This document shows, piece by piece, positions 24,101 to 39,100 of a DNA stretch of 64,000 bases. The position numbers and the translations under genes were made by a program. Origin of the DNA: Echinococcus granulosus (taxonomy: Eukaryota; Platyhelminthes; Cestoda; Cyclophyllidea; Taeniidae); the NCBI RefSeq assembly GCF_000524195.1, contig NW_020170381.1, positions 2,834,714 to 2,898,713 of the forward strand, written 5' to 3'. Each line of letters opens with the position of its first letter. Within the stretch, counting starts at the first letter, position 1. The notes under the pieces are model-generated. The model searched no databases. It was not told where the DNA came from and worked only from the letters and a program-made list of their open reading frames with translations.

Positions 24101-27100
24101 AGAGTGTTTTCATGCTCTTCATGCCCACCACCACCAATGCTGCTCGGCGCTGACGTCCCACCCTCGGTCTCTTCAGTGCGCTCACTAATGTCAGAGAGCA
24201 CTCCAAAGCCTCTGCCCCCGCCACTTCCGCCATCTCCGCTGCTACCGACACCAGTCACGCCTCCACCACTGCCACCAGTTCCTCCAAGGCCTTTTATTAC
24301 GTTCTTATCGTTTTCATTATCTTCTCTATCAGAGGAATAAGAGGAAGAAGAACAGCTCTCAATTGGACTACCATCGTCACTCGTACAGCTTTTCATCTCG
24401 TCGATGGAGGCATAGGTCGGCTCTTTGATAGTCACCTCGACGGGTGCGGTCTCAGCCGCCGTCGGCTCCTGTGTTGCCACGAAAATTTTGGGCGTATCCG
24501 AATGTTGTACGGGGTTTTGAGGGACAATACGGTGGGTGAAACCGAAGTAAGGTGGAGCAGGGGGAGGAGTATTCTCAGAGCTAGTAGTTGTCTGTGTACT
24601 ACCGGATGCACTTTGCTGCTCTTTCGCTACCATCGCTTTGGGGCCGTCCACCCAGGTTTCCTCCGTAGAACTGACTACCTCTTTGCCCTTGCGGACGGCT
24701 GCTGCTCGTGGCCATGCTGTTGCATTAGTGCGTGGAGTAACTCTCTTTATCAAGACACCTGATCGTAGTGTACCCTAGAATAAAACAAACTTGCATTTAG
24801 AGACCGCATGGCTTTGTAGCCGGCACTAGCGAATGAAAACTTACTCCCCCCTCAGAACGGGATATGGAACGACCGAGACAAGTCTTTTCCGCAGCGACTG
24901 ATCTTTGGAGAGTTCCCTCCTCACTGGAGCTGGCGTTTTTTTTCCACTCATCTGCGGAATGCACGACACTACCATCAGCTAGGCCCCGAGGGCCCAGCGA
25001 ACTCCCGGTCTCACTAGCTCCACCACCCAGGTAGATGACCGTGTCACCCGCGCAGGACTGCTCACTGCTGGAGGTGTAGTCGGTGGTGGAGGTGCCAAAA
25101 GAGGACCGCCCAAGGCGCGGTCGCACCGATAGGCGCGAGCGGAAACCCCGAGACGATGCTGAAGAGTCGGACGTCGTACCGCCAACCGTTGCGGTCCAAC
25201 TGCTCCCACCCGCGCTACTCCCTCCACTGCTACCAACACGGCGACGGCGAAGCCGGTGCAGTCTGGAGGCCAACTGAACTACCTGTGCGGATCAATTAGA
25301 TAACAATTTACGCACCAATCTCCAGAATGACATCATAATAGTACATCAGTCTCTTTGGCAAAACATTCGACTCCTCGATGAGGTGATTCCCGAATCTATG
25401 TCTCCAGAATTAGCGCTAACCTGCAAGGTCTCTGCGTAGTGCTGCTGCTGACCCGAGGCATGTGCAATGATGCAGGGCTGGGCATGGTTACCGGTCATTC
25501 CCTCGCGCAAGAGTTGAGTGACAGCCGATTCTCTGTGAGGAAGCTGGCGCTGTCCAGTGAGCAAACCCAACAGAACGTTCGCTATGTTTGCCAGTGACAG
25601 ACTCTTCATGGTCGAATTTTGGTCCTGACCTTGGCCAAGTTCCTTCGAACCGTAGCGACCACAGCCCAGGTAGAGTAGCTGTAGACGACTTCTACCGCCA
25701 GAAACTGAGCCGTAAAAAAGTGCTTACTTAAACACTTATTCAGTAAAGAGTAGAATATTAGCGGCCACGACGACGGATTACCTTCAGTTTCCGACCCATT
25801 CTTCTCGACCTTATACTGGTAGACATGTAGAGTGAATAGGGTGTGAGAGATAGCCACGTTTTGAGCTCGATTTGCAAGGGCAACGTCCAAGAGATGAGCA
25901 GCGTGACCGGCAGTCGGGGCTCGGATTTCAGTCAGTCTGTCCATGGTTTGACTTAGCCTGGCGGCTGGAGAGGTGTTACTGTTGCCATTCGCTGAAGAGA
26001 GGGACCAGGTGTGGGAATTGGGACTGGTGTCACGAAGATAGCTACTTGGAGCTGGACCTGATAAGTGATCGTCCTCACCTGAAGTGTGAAGGGACAATTA
26101 GGTAGTTTTCCCCATAGGATCACACTAATCTGGCTGCCACGTTGATGTCAAGCGGCGTGGAACCTTGAACACATTCACCTAGAATAAATGGACCTCGTGC
26201 TCGATTGTAGCATGTGATACTCTTGTTTCTGTTGTGTCATCATCCCCATCACTAGGAAGTCTGATGTAAAATAATTTTTTGAATAAACGTAAAGCGTAGA
26301 ATTTTCACTGCTTTTATGTGCACACCTAGCTCGTATCCAAACATCACAACTATGAATATACATTTACATCGAGTCAATAAGAGTGACTCCTGACTAAACG
26401 TGTCAGGGATATTCACCAAGAAAGATTTCTGTTTTTTAAGAAATCATAAAAATGGTGACCCTGTACAGTCTGTGCGCGTAAAGAGAACAACGGGTAGGAG
26501 TCAAATTTTCCATGAAGCAAATCTTGCAGCTGTCGTAGCTGTAGCGTGACCCAAAATCTAATAGGGGGAATTTCTATTGAAATTCACGTATGTGCAATGC
26601 GTGGTTGGTTAAATGTACCTCATAGGTGAGAGGCGGTCAGGTAAAACGAACCTCGTGTTCAGGTCCGACTCCATCGGCCCCCGAAGCGAAAACACATCCT
26701 CCTCCCTCCAAACGCGCTTAATTTGCAAAATCTATACCTTTTTAACAATTGCTATCCAATAAAACATGTCATTGTCCAACTCATCCACTCCTTCTATTGG
26801 AATGAAGGCCAAGGAGAACGAGGAAACGCTGAACCCATTATATGTGCGTGAGGCATAAAACAAAAACAGAAACTATTTACACTTAATCAGGAGAACTTAT
26901 TGTGGTTAAAAAAGGCATATTTCGTAAAGTAAACGGCTAAGTTTGTATTTCACCTCTTTGTGGAAATAAGAGAACGTCTACCAGGTGTGCAGTACTAATA
27001 GGATGGCTTTGCGTTGCCTTTACACCCCAGATGGGTGGCATATTCCTTAAATTATGCAAAAAAGTTATCAAACTGTCAGGTTATAATAGTATGATTGCAC

Positions 27101-30100
27101 AGATTAGAGGTATTTCCACTAATAAATTTCCGAGAAGGTGGAATAACTAAAAGATTCATGAATGCCTACTCTTGAAGGTTAAATGAAATTCCCACCAGAT
27201 CGTAATTGGCTGCGCAGTGCAAAGGTCTCGATTTTGTGTCTCCTTACATTTCCTCTCAGTTCACCTATTCAGAAAATTAGCGTCCCAACGAATGTTAGAC
27301 AGTAGCCAAGATTAGTCCCATTAGTCTAAAAACCACCTCATCAAGTTCATGCATTCAAATATGGCCCATTTTACAGACCGACGTGCAGTTCGAGACAGGA
27401 AACACGAGCTGTCGAGCAGAGGTGGACGACTGACGGTCTGCGTCAACAGGAGACCTAACGAAGCGGGGACACATTTTGGGTAATTTAAGACATGCATGTG
27501 CGCACACGGCCTCGTTGGGGGATGAATAAGAACATCTGCGACTGTGAATAAACACGTCTTCTGCATGTCACGGAACTAGAACCAGCTCCTCCTCCGTCTC
27601 CTCCACCACCCCTCTATAACTCACATGCAGGGAATGCCACCCCTAACTGTTGGAAATCCTAACCCGCCACGTTTCGCGCTCTCGGGTTGGACCTGTCTGT
27701 CGCGCTTTGCAATGGGGTACAAACCTCTGTGTCTAGGTGCTCTCCACTTGCACTGATCTGGGGAACAGCAATAGAGAAATCACCTGACGTACTCTCGCTA
27801 TTCCCGAGGCAAACTGATCCTTTCTTTACAACTTTTGTGCAATGCGCGCATTACATCAGTAGCATGAAAATGGAGGTACAGCTTCAAAACGTGAATCATG
27901 CAAGCACTATGCGCTGATTTTTCGTGGCTGAAGGTTAAACATGCGGGCGAAATGCTACTTTGACTTTTATGCAAGCGAGGGGCCGACACCACATGTGCTG
28001 TCGAGAGCTTGAACACGCGATAATGAATTATCCCAGTTTGATAAATTCCACAAATAAGTGCTTCTTGTTTGAACACTACCCTCGTCCTACTGCCTGTGTT
28101 CCTCCCAACACTGCATCTTTAGTGATGGTCAACTTTGTAGTGGGCAGGAATTACCGATTTCGGGTAGTTATTCGGTTACCCTTTTTGTGAACTTTTCCAA
28201 GTATGCTGAGGAATGAAGAGGATGAAAAATGGATGCCAGTTCTATTAACGAGACTTTGGAGCGCCAACTGCAAAGTACGAAAATGGTTAGCCTCTGCCCT
28301 TGTACACAGATTGATTGCACATGTGAATCCCAACTCACCAGGACGATTGTTCAAGTGTAAGTTCTTTTGTATAGCAAGCAAATACGGCACATGAACCGAT
28401 TAACTGTTGGTTGGGTGAATTTAAAGCTGGTGACAGCTTACGTTGATAAACCAATTGGTATCATCCCTTGGTTAACTGTAATCGTGAAATAAAAGCAACT
28501 GCCTACTTTGATTAAAGCACCAAATGCTTGCAGATTTTTCAAGAATTGGTACACTTGAAAGTCTAATTTGGGTGATTCTTGAATCTAAATTAAAAGACCA
28601 GTAGGCTGGTGTACAATGCGAACGTACCGTCAAGAGCCGAATCATGGAGGAGATCCTTGAAGGACTCATCGTATCCAAAGACTTCTACTGCAGAGACTCG
28701 GACGGAGAAGCGCGTTTTGGTAGCCTCCTTTTTTTCCTCCACCAGACGGAAGAGCCAGGCGATGGCGCAAGGAATCACGCCCACTGACTCCACCGAGGCA
28801 TCCGAACCCAGCATTGTCCGCGATTTCGCTGCATTAAATATCAGCCGCTCTGTTATGCATTTACATAGCAATCGACAAGACTCTGTGGCTTGGGAAACCG
28901 GCTCGGTTCTCAGTCAAGTTTTTACGTAAGGACAAAACTGATTAGCTTAAACCGTTAAAAAATGACCATCATAGGAACAGTAAACACCGCTACGAACCCC
29001 GTCTAGCGCAACGAAAATAAGGGCATACGAAAGGACAATAAATTCCCCGGAAGGCTTGTAAAGAGTGCAAAGCATTTTATTCCTACAATGCCTCCACTAT
29101 CATCGCCTTCACCACCAACACTTGTTGCTACTGGTACCATCACCCCCACCACCACCTTGCGGAAGAAATAGAGGCGCACGCAACAAATCACAAGACAGGA
29201 CTTCCGCCATCGCCTTTAACTGGCTATTACAGAACGTCAGGTATGCATCTACTTTCAGATAGCATCCTCCTTGTTCCCATCATAAATTTCCCGAGCTTGC
29301 GTGCAAGATTCGATACAGTACTGGTCATGGCAGTAGTGGTGGAGGTAGTTGACGCCAGTTGTACAAGTGGACACCCACACTTAAGAAAAAAGGGAAAATG
29401 CTGTTTTTGACAATGTCGGCACAAAATAAAGGAAGGTTTTGGCGTCAAAGGCAAAACAAAGCAAACAATTTTTAGAATAGCAGTCTCCTCACGGAATCCA
29501 TAGAAAGGAGGGAATCGAGTTTCTTTGAGTGAATTTAGGGAATTTTATGAGTGGTAGGAAATAGCTCCTTTCATCTGTTTTTCTTTTTACCTGGAATACG
29601 ATGCTTCATGAAACATTTCCAGTGGATATTTCAGAACCAGTCATTTCCGTGCGCTGCGTAAAACTGATTCTAGTCTGATGGGAACAGCAGTTGGAGTAGC
29701 ATATTCCGCCTGGGCCAACACCTTTTTCGATGAATGTAAGAAATGCTATGCAGTCGAAGGTTATGGTAAGAAAAAACAAAACGCTGCTGTGGTTTACTGG
29801 ATCTAGGCACTTTTTTAAGAAATGCCAAATTAATGCATGCGTCTAGCATACCCAAACCAACGAAGTGGTATCCTGAGAAAGCCCAGTACAATGTTTTGCT
29901 CATTAAATTTGGTTATTAGCAAACCATGCCTGTTTCACAAATTTCAATGTACCGTTTCCTCCTTTTCATTTATTTACGCTATCATAGTCGGTATTCCCCA
30001 TAATCCAAGTTCAAACAAGCAACACATCGCCGCTGTTGATGCACATCATCGCACCGAATGATAACTAACTGGGAAGATTGAAGCAAGAGGCACAATGTGA

Positions 30101-33100
30101 TTTTTGAGCTCCGTGGTGCATCTCAATGACTCCAGTGTTTAACAAGGACACATAAATACATGTACGCATGTACCTGAGTTACGATAGCAGAAGTGAAAAT
30201 TACTTGTCAGCCCCACCAACACACCACTCGTAGGCTTGGGTTGGAGTAAAATAGGGCGGCTCACCAGGAAAACTGCCAGAGTGGGATAGTGGGAAACTGA
30301 CTGGAGCAAAGATAATATGGACAAAATCAATGCAAGTGCTCGGAGAATACCTTCTATGGGGCATTTCGTCGTATAGTGCAGTGAGGCTACCTAGTGGGTG
30401 ATGGTAACTGCTAACGTTATCGCGGGACAGGATAAATTTCATGAGCCCTGCAAGTTCGGTAGCCTCAAACAGATAGCTATTGCTTATTAGTTGTAAATTC
30501 AAATCCTTGAGTCGCCAGTTGAAGGGTGTTAAATTACTCTGATGAGTGGGGAAGGCAGTACGGGAGACTATTTGAGGAGAATATATTGAATGGGATAACA
30601 AATACCGACTTCATACACCCGCTCACCTAACATCTGCCCTTCCTATCAATCCTTTCTCGTACGGTTTTTGACTTTAGTATCTGAGGCCATTACAAAATAA
30701 AGCCCAATATGACCAAAATTAAAATAGTGTAAATAAGTGTATCATCGCTATTGCCCACTCCGATGGGTTGAACAAACAAACAGCCGTACAAAAATATTGC
30801 GGAAACAAAGCGCGAAAGCATTTCCGATCTTCGCCTTTGTGAGCTTGCATTCCGCTTTAAAACTGTCAAGCTGCCGCAAAACACCTTTGAAGAGACCGCC
30901 CGATGCCAAGCCTTTCTGTCGAAGGGTATTTCTCATTTTGTGTCAGGAACTCGCCTTTTTTTGTAATCTAGTGAAAGTACTGCTGCTGCCAACGTAAATT
31001 TGCTAACTCTTCGAGGATCCAACCAAATGCCTCATATTAAAAGATATCATCAGGTATACAAATAAAGGCACTATTGAGCTGCTGAAGTCAAATCCAACTC
31101 AGGAAAATCTGCCTAAAACGTTTAGAGTGAATAAATTGACGGGTGTAAACACTTACAAGTTTTTGCATGACCAAAGCAGAGTACACAGCTGTCAGTTCCA
31201 TGCACCACGGAATAGACCGCATCCACCAAGGCGGAAGAGCATACCTCAGCCTGTATAAAGGAATACAAATGAAAATGTGTGCCTAAGTGAGGACCAGACT
31301 CGGAAAATAATAACTCAACGAGGGCTTATGCTCCGCCCACTAAATTGAGGGCGATGCATGTCCGACCTCTGACATTTGAGGGTAAGCCCCCTTCCCGCAA
31401 ACATTTTTTTCTCAGAAAAAAACAATAATACATGTTAACTGTATTTAATTTGCGGATAGAAAGTAGCATCAGAACTTCATAATTAACGATGATACCAAAT
31501 ATAGACTTTAAATACCGAGAAGCAACACTTCACGATGGCCGTCATGCTTAATGAATGACATGGAAACCGGGTCTGAATCTTAAGTGCTTTCTTATGACAT
31601 TCGTTTATTGATGACTTAATAATACACGAGGGGAAATCTACCCATTTCTGTTTCTTGCAAAACATACAGACTGTGGGGAACCACACAACCACCCAAACAG
31701 GAATGTTCACCACAAGGTTTGGAATTCGGTAGCAGTCATTCGGCTATGGGTGGGGTAGTTGTTGCATTCGCAAATGTGGTGGCTTATGATTGACGCGGAT
31801 ATGGCATGTCTTTTGCTAATGGGTGAATAGATAAGGTAAAGACGCCCGTCAGCCTGTGGGCTGAGCCAACTTGATAAAGCGGAAGAGAGGAGAAAACGCT
31901 AGAGTGAACAGGAGGTTGATTAGATAATCACACCCCTCCCCCTTGCAGAAAATCGCAGATTAAGAGACCAGGTACAGCAAGGTTCACGTTCCACATAGTA
32001 CCGTATAACCAATAAAAATACTTTCATTCCGTGCTAGATTCAGACATCGCTTCAATAATAAAAAATGATCGAGTGGCTCCTCAAAATAATCAAATCGTCA
32101 TTTTATTTAACGCAATTTGCGGACATGAATTCGGGAGTACTACCTTCTCATGCTGCCACGGTTCCTGCACCACATAAAACCATTAACCTAGCGTCTCACA
32201 CGTGCTGATGTTTGGTAAAGTGTACTACACTGTTTGTAAAAATTTTACTGGAAAAAATGTTTGAAGAAGAAGTTTCGAAAAAAGGAAGACGAATTGGTCA
32301 CAAACAGAAGTCTCGCAAAAATCCGCTCCAGTTAAGAGTTCAGTGCAGTGAAGATTTATGCGACAAAGTTACGAATGGTACAAGTTAGCCTCAAGTAAAA
32401 CTCCGAGACGGATTTAAACTGCAACCTTTTCTACCAGTTTTTCTACTTGAAAGCGTAGAAAATCGTTTACCGTTTCATCCGTTGAACAGGGAAATATTGA
32501 GCAACAGAGGTCACTCCAGTCTTGAAATCCATTATCATATAAACTTTTTTTGGAACACAAGAGCGAGCAAGTGAGAGTTTGTGTAAGCGTTTATGGGACC
32601 AAAGTAGCCGAATTCTTGACGGGAAAAATGCGACAACTAATTCCACCACCAACAATCAGTTAACGTGGCACGGCGGTGCGTCAGCTGTTGCCGCCACCTT
32701 CACTGAGGGTGAGTGGGGCAAGAGGAGAGGGCGAGGAAGGGTGTGGTGTGGTGTGATGTGGCAAATCGGAACGACATCCATGAGGTGAAAAAGTACCGCG
32801 TACAGAGCTGCTTCCACCACCAACGCTTCACACAAAGGCAAGGGGATAGTAACGCTTCATGTCTACAGCTATGAGCACGGAGTATCACGCACATGCATTG
32901 GTAAATGATACTATTCCTAACATTACACTACACTTAGGCTACTATTTTGTGAGAAAGTACAAAAAGGTAAATAGGAGTTTCTATGGGACTTTGGGCATCG
33001 AACTCGACGCCTGCAAGCTATAAATGGAGGGAGCTGCAGCTGAATGAAAAAATACAAATTAACTGGAAGAATGCAATTGCAACAGTAAACCCTGCGAATT

Positions 33101-36100
33101 TTGGTGATGGTGATGCAACTAACCAGAGTATCGTCCTGTGTGAAGACGGCGTCAAAAGTGAACATCTTGGGAGCAGTTAGGCCGAAGCGTCGACGACTGG
33201 GGGCGGGATGGACGAGGGTGATTTGCTTTCGTCGGGGACCGATAGACACGCAGGGGGTCGAACCCATCCCCTCATTTGATGAGGTTATGGGCATTTTCAA
33301 GCAAAGTATAACTTTTACCTGAAAGGTAAAGAGTCGCTAAAATAATATTACTGCAGATGAAGAATAATTAGCCATAATTCTGCACAAATATGCAGAAAAA
33401 GTGCCTATTCGGTTGTGTTCCCCGCAAAAAACCAGCAATATTTTTATTGGGGGTGGGGAAGCTGCATGTGAAATGTTGTTCTAAATTGAGGCAAAAAGGG
33501 AAAGACATCGGCATGCATTTTTATCCGGAATTCTAACACGGTGCAGCGGTGGCGAGGCCTGGTAGTGAGTCACGCCTTCCAAAGTATCAGTGGAAGAGGA
33601 AATGGCGGGTGCAGTGAAATCGGCGGTTTCACAACTGACCTCAGTTTATGGCTCTGTGCCACCCTATACCCTTCCCTCACCTCTCCTAGCCTTCCTTGGT
33701 CATCACTGGACTAGTTTAACAGACCCACCCCGGCAACTCAAGGAGTCTGTTGACATCAGGGAGTAAAAGCAATTAAACTCGCCCTTTACCTACCAGACCA
33801 CATGGTCAGGCAGTACAGATAGAAGTTGGTGATGTCTTATTTAGTGTACCATAAAGGTAGGTATTTATTGCCATCACCACATTCGGTAGTTTTGAGGCCT
33901 AGCGATGACGAAAACTACAACTGCTGCCGCTCTCACTGCCACTACCACCAATACAGCTGTAAAACAGAAGTCCAAATGACTCAACTATACGTAAACCGAC
34001 TAGTCTGTGACTTGAAACAATCGGAGACTTACAGTTCATCATAGTACTTAGAACCCATCGATTCTCCCTTAACGCACTTTCCCCTTACTTCATGCGTTAT
34101 GGAACAAAGGTGGAGGTATTAAAAGGTGAAATGAGTAGTCCACTCGTTGCAGTCTCTAGTCTTCGAAACACATTAAACAATAATTGTGGTTTAATACCCA
34201 AGTGCTCATGCGCAGCTCCAATTTTAAAGTTCTTAAACAAAGACTTCATCCAGTTTGATTATTGTGCTGATTTTGATGTGTGAAATGAGCGACCAAAATC
34301 TACTTTTAAATCTAGCATGGGCGCCCGTCTACTCATTAAGACAGACTTTTGCCGCCATAACCAGTATCACCTAAACTCAATAAATGTCCACTTCCGACAT
34401 TTGCCGCGACCATCAAATTCGAGGTGTGAGCAGAGTGCTGACTCCCTTCCATCCACTACCACTAGGTGTAGTGAGCATTAAATATGGTTGCATTCATTGT
34501 CAACAGAGTGGAAAACCGGTTTCTATACTCGAGCATGCACTCGAGATGAAGCAAAACACGGTGACTCACATTTGGTCAGACACATCTCCATCTGCTTCCT
34601 ACAACAGGCCAGGGAGTTGTCACATTTTTGAAGGAGAGGAGAACGACATGAATATGTGACGACAACATTATCCCTCTGTGGGGTGGAGATGAATGGGCAT
34701 ATGCACCTCACTTCAAGGAGAAAGCATTCTTGCAACACGTCTTACTAGCCAATAATGCTCTCTGATTGGGCATACCATGTTTCCTTCCATCTGCTTAGTT
34801 TTTGGTGCACAATCGCTTTGATAACCCTGATATAGGCATCATAGATAGGAAGTAATGTTTTTGTTACTTCACAAAAGCAGATGATGCAATTCACAAAATA
34901 AGTTGAAAAATCCTCTGAATAGCGAAACACCCGGTTGCCGACAGGAAAAGCCGCTTCTTATCAGATTTTAGTGAATCGGCACCCGGCGTTCCTGTATTTT
35001 AAATAAGCCTAAACTACCCCATAATTTCTCCTATTATTTACCGATCAAAAAGGGTGCAATTTCTTGGCGTTTTGAAAATACGAATTGCAGCACTACCCAC
35101 ATAAAGGACAGAGGTTTGATGAAGCGACAAATATGCTGTCTGTGAAAAAAAAAATATCTCGACAAAAGCAAAAGGAGCCAAATCGAGTCCCGAGGCGAGT
35201 CCCTCCAGCGGGAGAGGACAACCGCATCTCGTTGATGCACTCCACCTCACTCACCCACCCGCCTATCTAATTGCTCATTTGCCGGAGGTTCATCCACGCC
35301 ATTGCAACAATGTGTTTTGCCATCTTCTCCCAAAACTCACCAGATACTTACCACTCTAAGTCATACCTCCGATAAAGCTTCTTCATTTTTGATGAAATTA
35401 AAGTGCTGTTAAATTGGTATGAAGTGACGCTTCGTTTTTTTTAAGCTAATTGCCCTCAAAAGACTCCAAAATCTACGCTTCCTCTTCATTTGTTTAAGCG
35501 TGGACATATTACAGTTGCGTTTCTTGTATTTCAACCCCAAAGTATTAAGTGTTTTTGGCCCAATGTCGAGGAAGTGTTCCACTTGTTTAAAGCGGTGCGA
35601 GACGTCCAGCTCTCAGGCATAAATAACCTACAATCCGGTAAAAGTGGGCCCACTCATGGCTAATGGAACTTGTGAATCAGTAGTAACATTTCGAGCAAAT
35701 TCTCACGTCAGACAAATAAACGGTTGTTGCGCTGACTAACGCCAAACTCACACGGGCGTGTGAAAAAAAATGGCATGAATTCTGTTTAGATTTCCTCAAG
35801 CTTTTTACCAGGATAGTAGTAGCAAAATATAGGCCAAAGTAGGGATATGGAATGGCTCAGAGACGGTAAGATGCAGGAGGGAGAGGAGAGGGCAAGTATA
35901 GTGGAACGACTGGGTCCGCGAATAAAAGCGGAGCCAGCACATCCAAGGTTAGGCAGCCCACCCGCACACATCTTGAAATACCCTGTCATTTATCCAGAGT
36001 AATTACCCCAACATTTAACCGCTAGACGCACGGGAGCCTTGAGGAGGGAGTGGCCGGGTGGTGCTACTTTCTAACGTGTCTTGATGGGGGTGAAGCACGA

Positions 36101-39100
36101 GGAAGTTTCCACCAGCTTCCTTCTCCTCCCCCAAGTCTATCGCCCAGTCCAGCGCAACTGACAGGCAAGACGTCTGCCAAAGTAATTAGAGGGAAGACAT
36201 GACAGACGGCCACACGCACACGTGCACAAGTACATCCACTTCAGGTACAAATGGCCGAACCACTACGCCAAGAGCTCATGGGCAGCCTGATATCTCAACT
36301 TTTAAATTTTGGTAATCAACACACCACAGTTTATTTATTCGTTATTTGAAAAGGAGCAACTCAAACATTAGCAATCACAGATTGCCTTAGTTTGACCGTA
36401 AACTACCGTCTGCTTTGCCACCCACTGATACAATCTACTGAAATCCGGTAGTCGGAAATAACTTTTCTAACATTTGCTTATCATTACTTGTAAAATTATG
36501 CTACCGTTTATAATATTCAAGCCAACATCCGTTCTATATCAGAGCTGTCCTCCCCACTCATGTAGTTGTCGACGGTTTTGCATGTATAACATTGTTGATA
36601 TAAATTATGCTCCATCTTTAAAGTCCACATGCATTCCGCCTTTCCCTAGATTTTAGATGCATTTCAGTCCCACCGCCACCACTCCACCACGGTAAGTGTA
36701 GCTAAAATTTACCCGTCATACGCTTTTCTTGACTGCTTGTTCAACGCGAAATAGCCATGAAATCGTGTAGAAGGCGGAAACTATCAAGAGAATAGCGATG
36801 CAAAACATGATTTTGACTTTTTGTATAGGAAACAAATACTACACACTGTAAGCATAGCCATAGAAAATCAACTTTTCCGCCTAGCAGTGCCACGTGGACA
36901 AGATGCAAGGCGAGTATTTTTGAGTTCCAGCTTACTGTGTTTCGGTCAAACAGCGTACCGCTGGGTGAATAGCTTTGCAAAGTCTGCCCACGTCCTTTAC
37001 GTTCATAGAACTGCCACTACATACTGCTCAGCATAGTAAACAATTTAATTCGCCCCCCTCCCCCCCGAATTCAAGCTCGGTCATTGTACCTGAAAGAGTG
37101 GGTCAGCGATAGGGATTTGAGGCTCTATGGAAGCTGCAATGAAAAGAATCGAAGGCCTTGAAACGTTAATGCACGCAATCCATCGAAAAGGTAGTCGCAG
37201 TCGTAAATGAGTGAGAAGATAGCTCGTGTCGCAGTGTTACAGCGTGGTCCACGCAGTGTCAAAAAAAAATGATGACAGCGACGCGTGGGACAGAAAGTAG
37301 TGCAACAAGGCTAGCCTAGAAATCCCCATTGCGAGAGACTCGAGACAACAGCGCATCAGCACATGGAGGATGCCACCGAGGCTTGGCAGCCCGGACAGCA
37401 GGCTGACCGAAGGCAGCGCAGCGCGGTGTGCATCTACAAGCAAGCACGAATGCGAACGTGCACGAACAAGGTGGCTGCTAAGTGGAGCTAAAGCGTCCAG
37501 ACACCGTCCGCCCGTACCTCCGCCAGCCCAGCGTCTCGAGGCCCAGACACACGACCAAGGGAGTGGGGGAGGGACAAATAATTTTTGCAGTGGTGATAAA
37601 TGACATTTTATGCAGTGGATTACGGGTGTAAGCTCAATATTCCAGGGTCGAGGGTGGCCCACAAACTGGCTTTACCAGTCTTGGAAGTTGACCAAAATCT
37701 TCCATGGAGCCGGTGGACACTTCCAAGCACATTGCCATGGAGCCAGCATCTTTAACAATTCAGTCGCGAGAAATCGGCTTTTAAGAGCTCTTTTACGCAA
37801 GAAAAAAGCTTGCTCAAACCGCATATAAAAATTCCTTTTCGCAAATTTGCGTATCACTTTTTAGAACTCGGCAAATTCATGGGGAAATGTAAGCTGAAAG
37901 CCTAAGATACCGTTGCATTCTTTTTGAAAGAACCCAAAGCATCAAATTATTTTCCGTTCAACAGATAGTTTAGGCGCACAGCCTTAACAATTCATTTGGG
38001 ATTTTTCAGGATGTTGGTAGACAAATGTGAAAGGGAAATTAGTTAAAGGGTCAGAAAGTAGCTTTCGGTGAAATTAATTTGCCTTAGAATTTAAAACTTT
38101 CACAGCCTTTGCACGAAGGCTGGAGTTGAACCATTTTTTAATAAAAAAATACGAATACTTTTATTAAGGGCTGAGTAAACTATCTCGCGGGAAATCGTTA
38201 GGCTGGACCATTCACCTCACCTACGACTTGAATAGAGGGTGCTGGATATGGTAGAGAAGATCTTGACAGCATGGGAACATAACAATCTCTTTTGTTCTCT
38301 TTTGGGCAGTAATTAGGTGTGTCAACTGTCATTGCCGCTAGCACCTGAGCTTGGGCGTACAAACACTAAATTAAACGCTGACGGAAATGTGTCGATGGAA
38401 GCATAGCAATGTAGTATTCGTGGTCTCTTCCGGCCATTAAAGGGATCACCTTACGAAACCAGCCCAAATGTGATTTAACGTTTGACCATCCTGATGTTGA
38501 GGTATCATTCCATAAACTGAATGCATCCATATACTGTCCACAGCCCTTAAACATGGTCAGTGCAGCATAGCTTGGAACGCTGCTATTATTAACCTCTCTT
38601 GATAAAGTGAATGATCACCCCTCTAGTGTATAGAACAATGGTTCTGACAGCAGAAATGTAAAGTAACACTTCGCTTTCATTTGGAGAAAGTGGATTCGCC
38701 CGGAACCTATCACAAAAGGAATGGCCATAAAATAAAAATTCCATAATCTGGCGTCTCGGGTGTTTAAATTAGGCTTAAACATCGGCTGGTCTCAGGGTCA
38801 AAAGCTACAAAAAAGTCGAGCTGAATTCACAAAATTAGCCACCTGAAGGTCACGCTAGATAGATAATCAAGTAACAGGGCATTTAACATAACAACAATGG
38901 AACGGCGAAACCTCATGCACTTAGTCGAAGCAAAACCATTACCGACTGACAAACTGCACCACATCTTTGCCTCTCAGAAGACACGAAATGTTTTTTTCGT
39001 GTGGGGTCGGCAACAATGCAAAGTGTGGTTAATTTCCACTATAACTCAGCAAAGTAGTAGGAGAGTTGTAAAAGCAGCCATTGGAAATTAAGTCATGCAT

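Noticed and set aside
30200..30601. 133-codon minus-strand ORF in a KIF26 intron
   Set aside because: The motor reads straight from 31157 to 28828 in correct phase without it, and it resembles no kinesin segment.
37237..37662. Long open frames on both strands in GC-richer sequence
   Set aside because: Open in several frames at once because of composition. No motif, and the neighbouring KIF26 exons join in phase without it.
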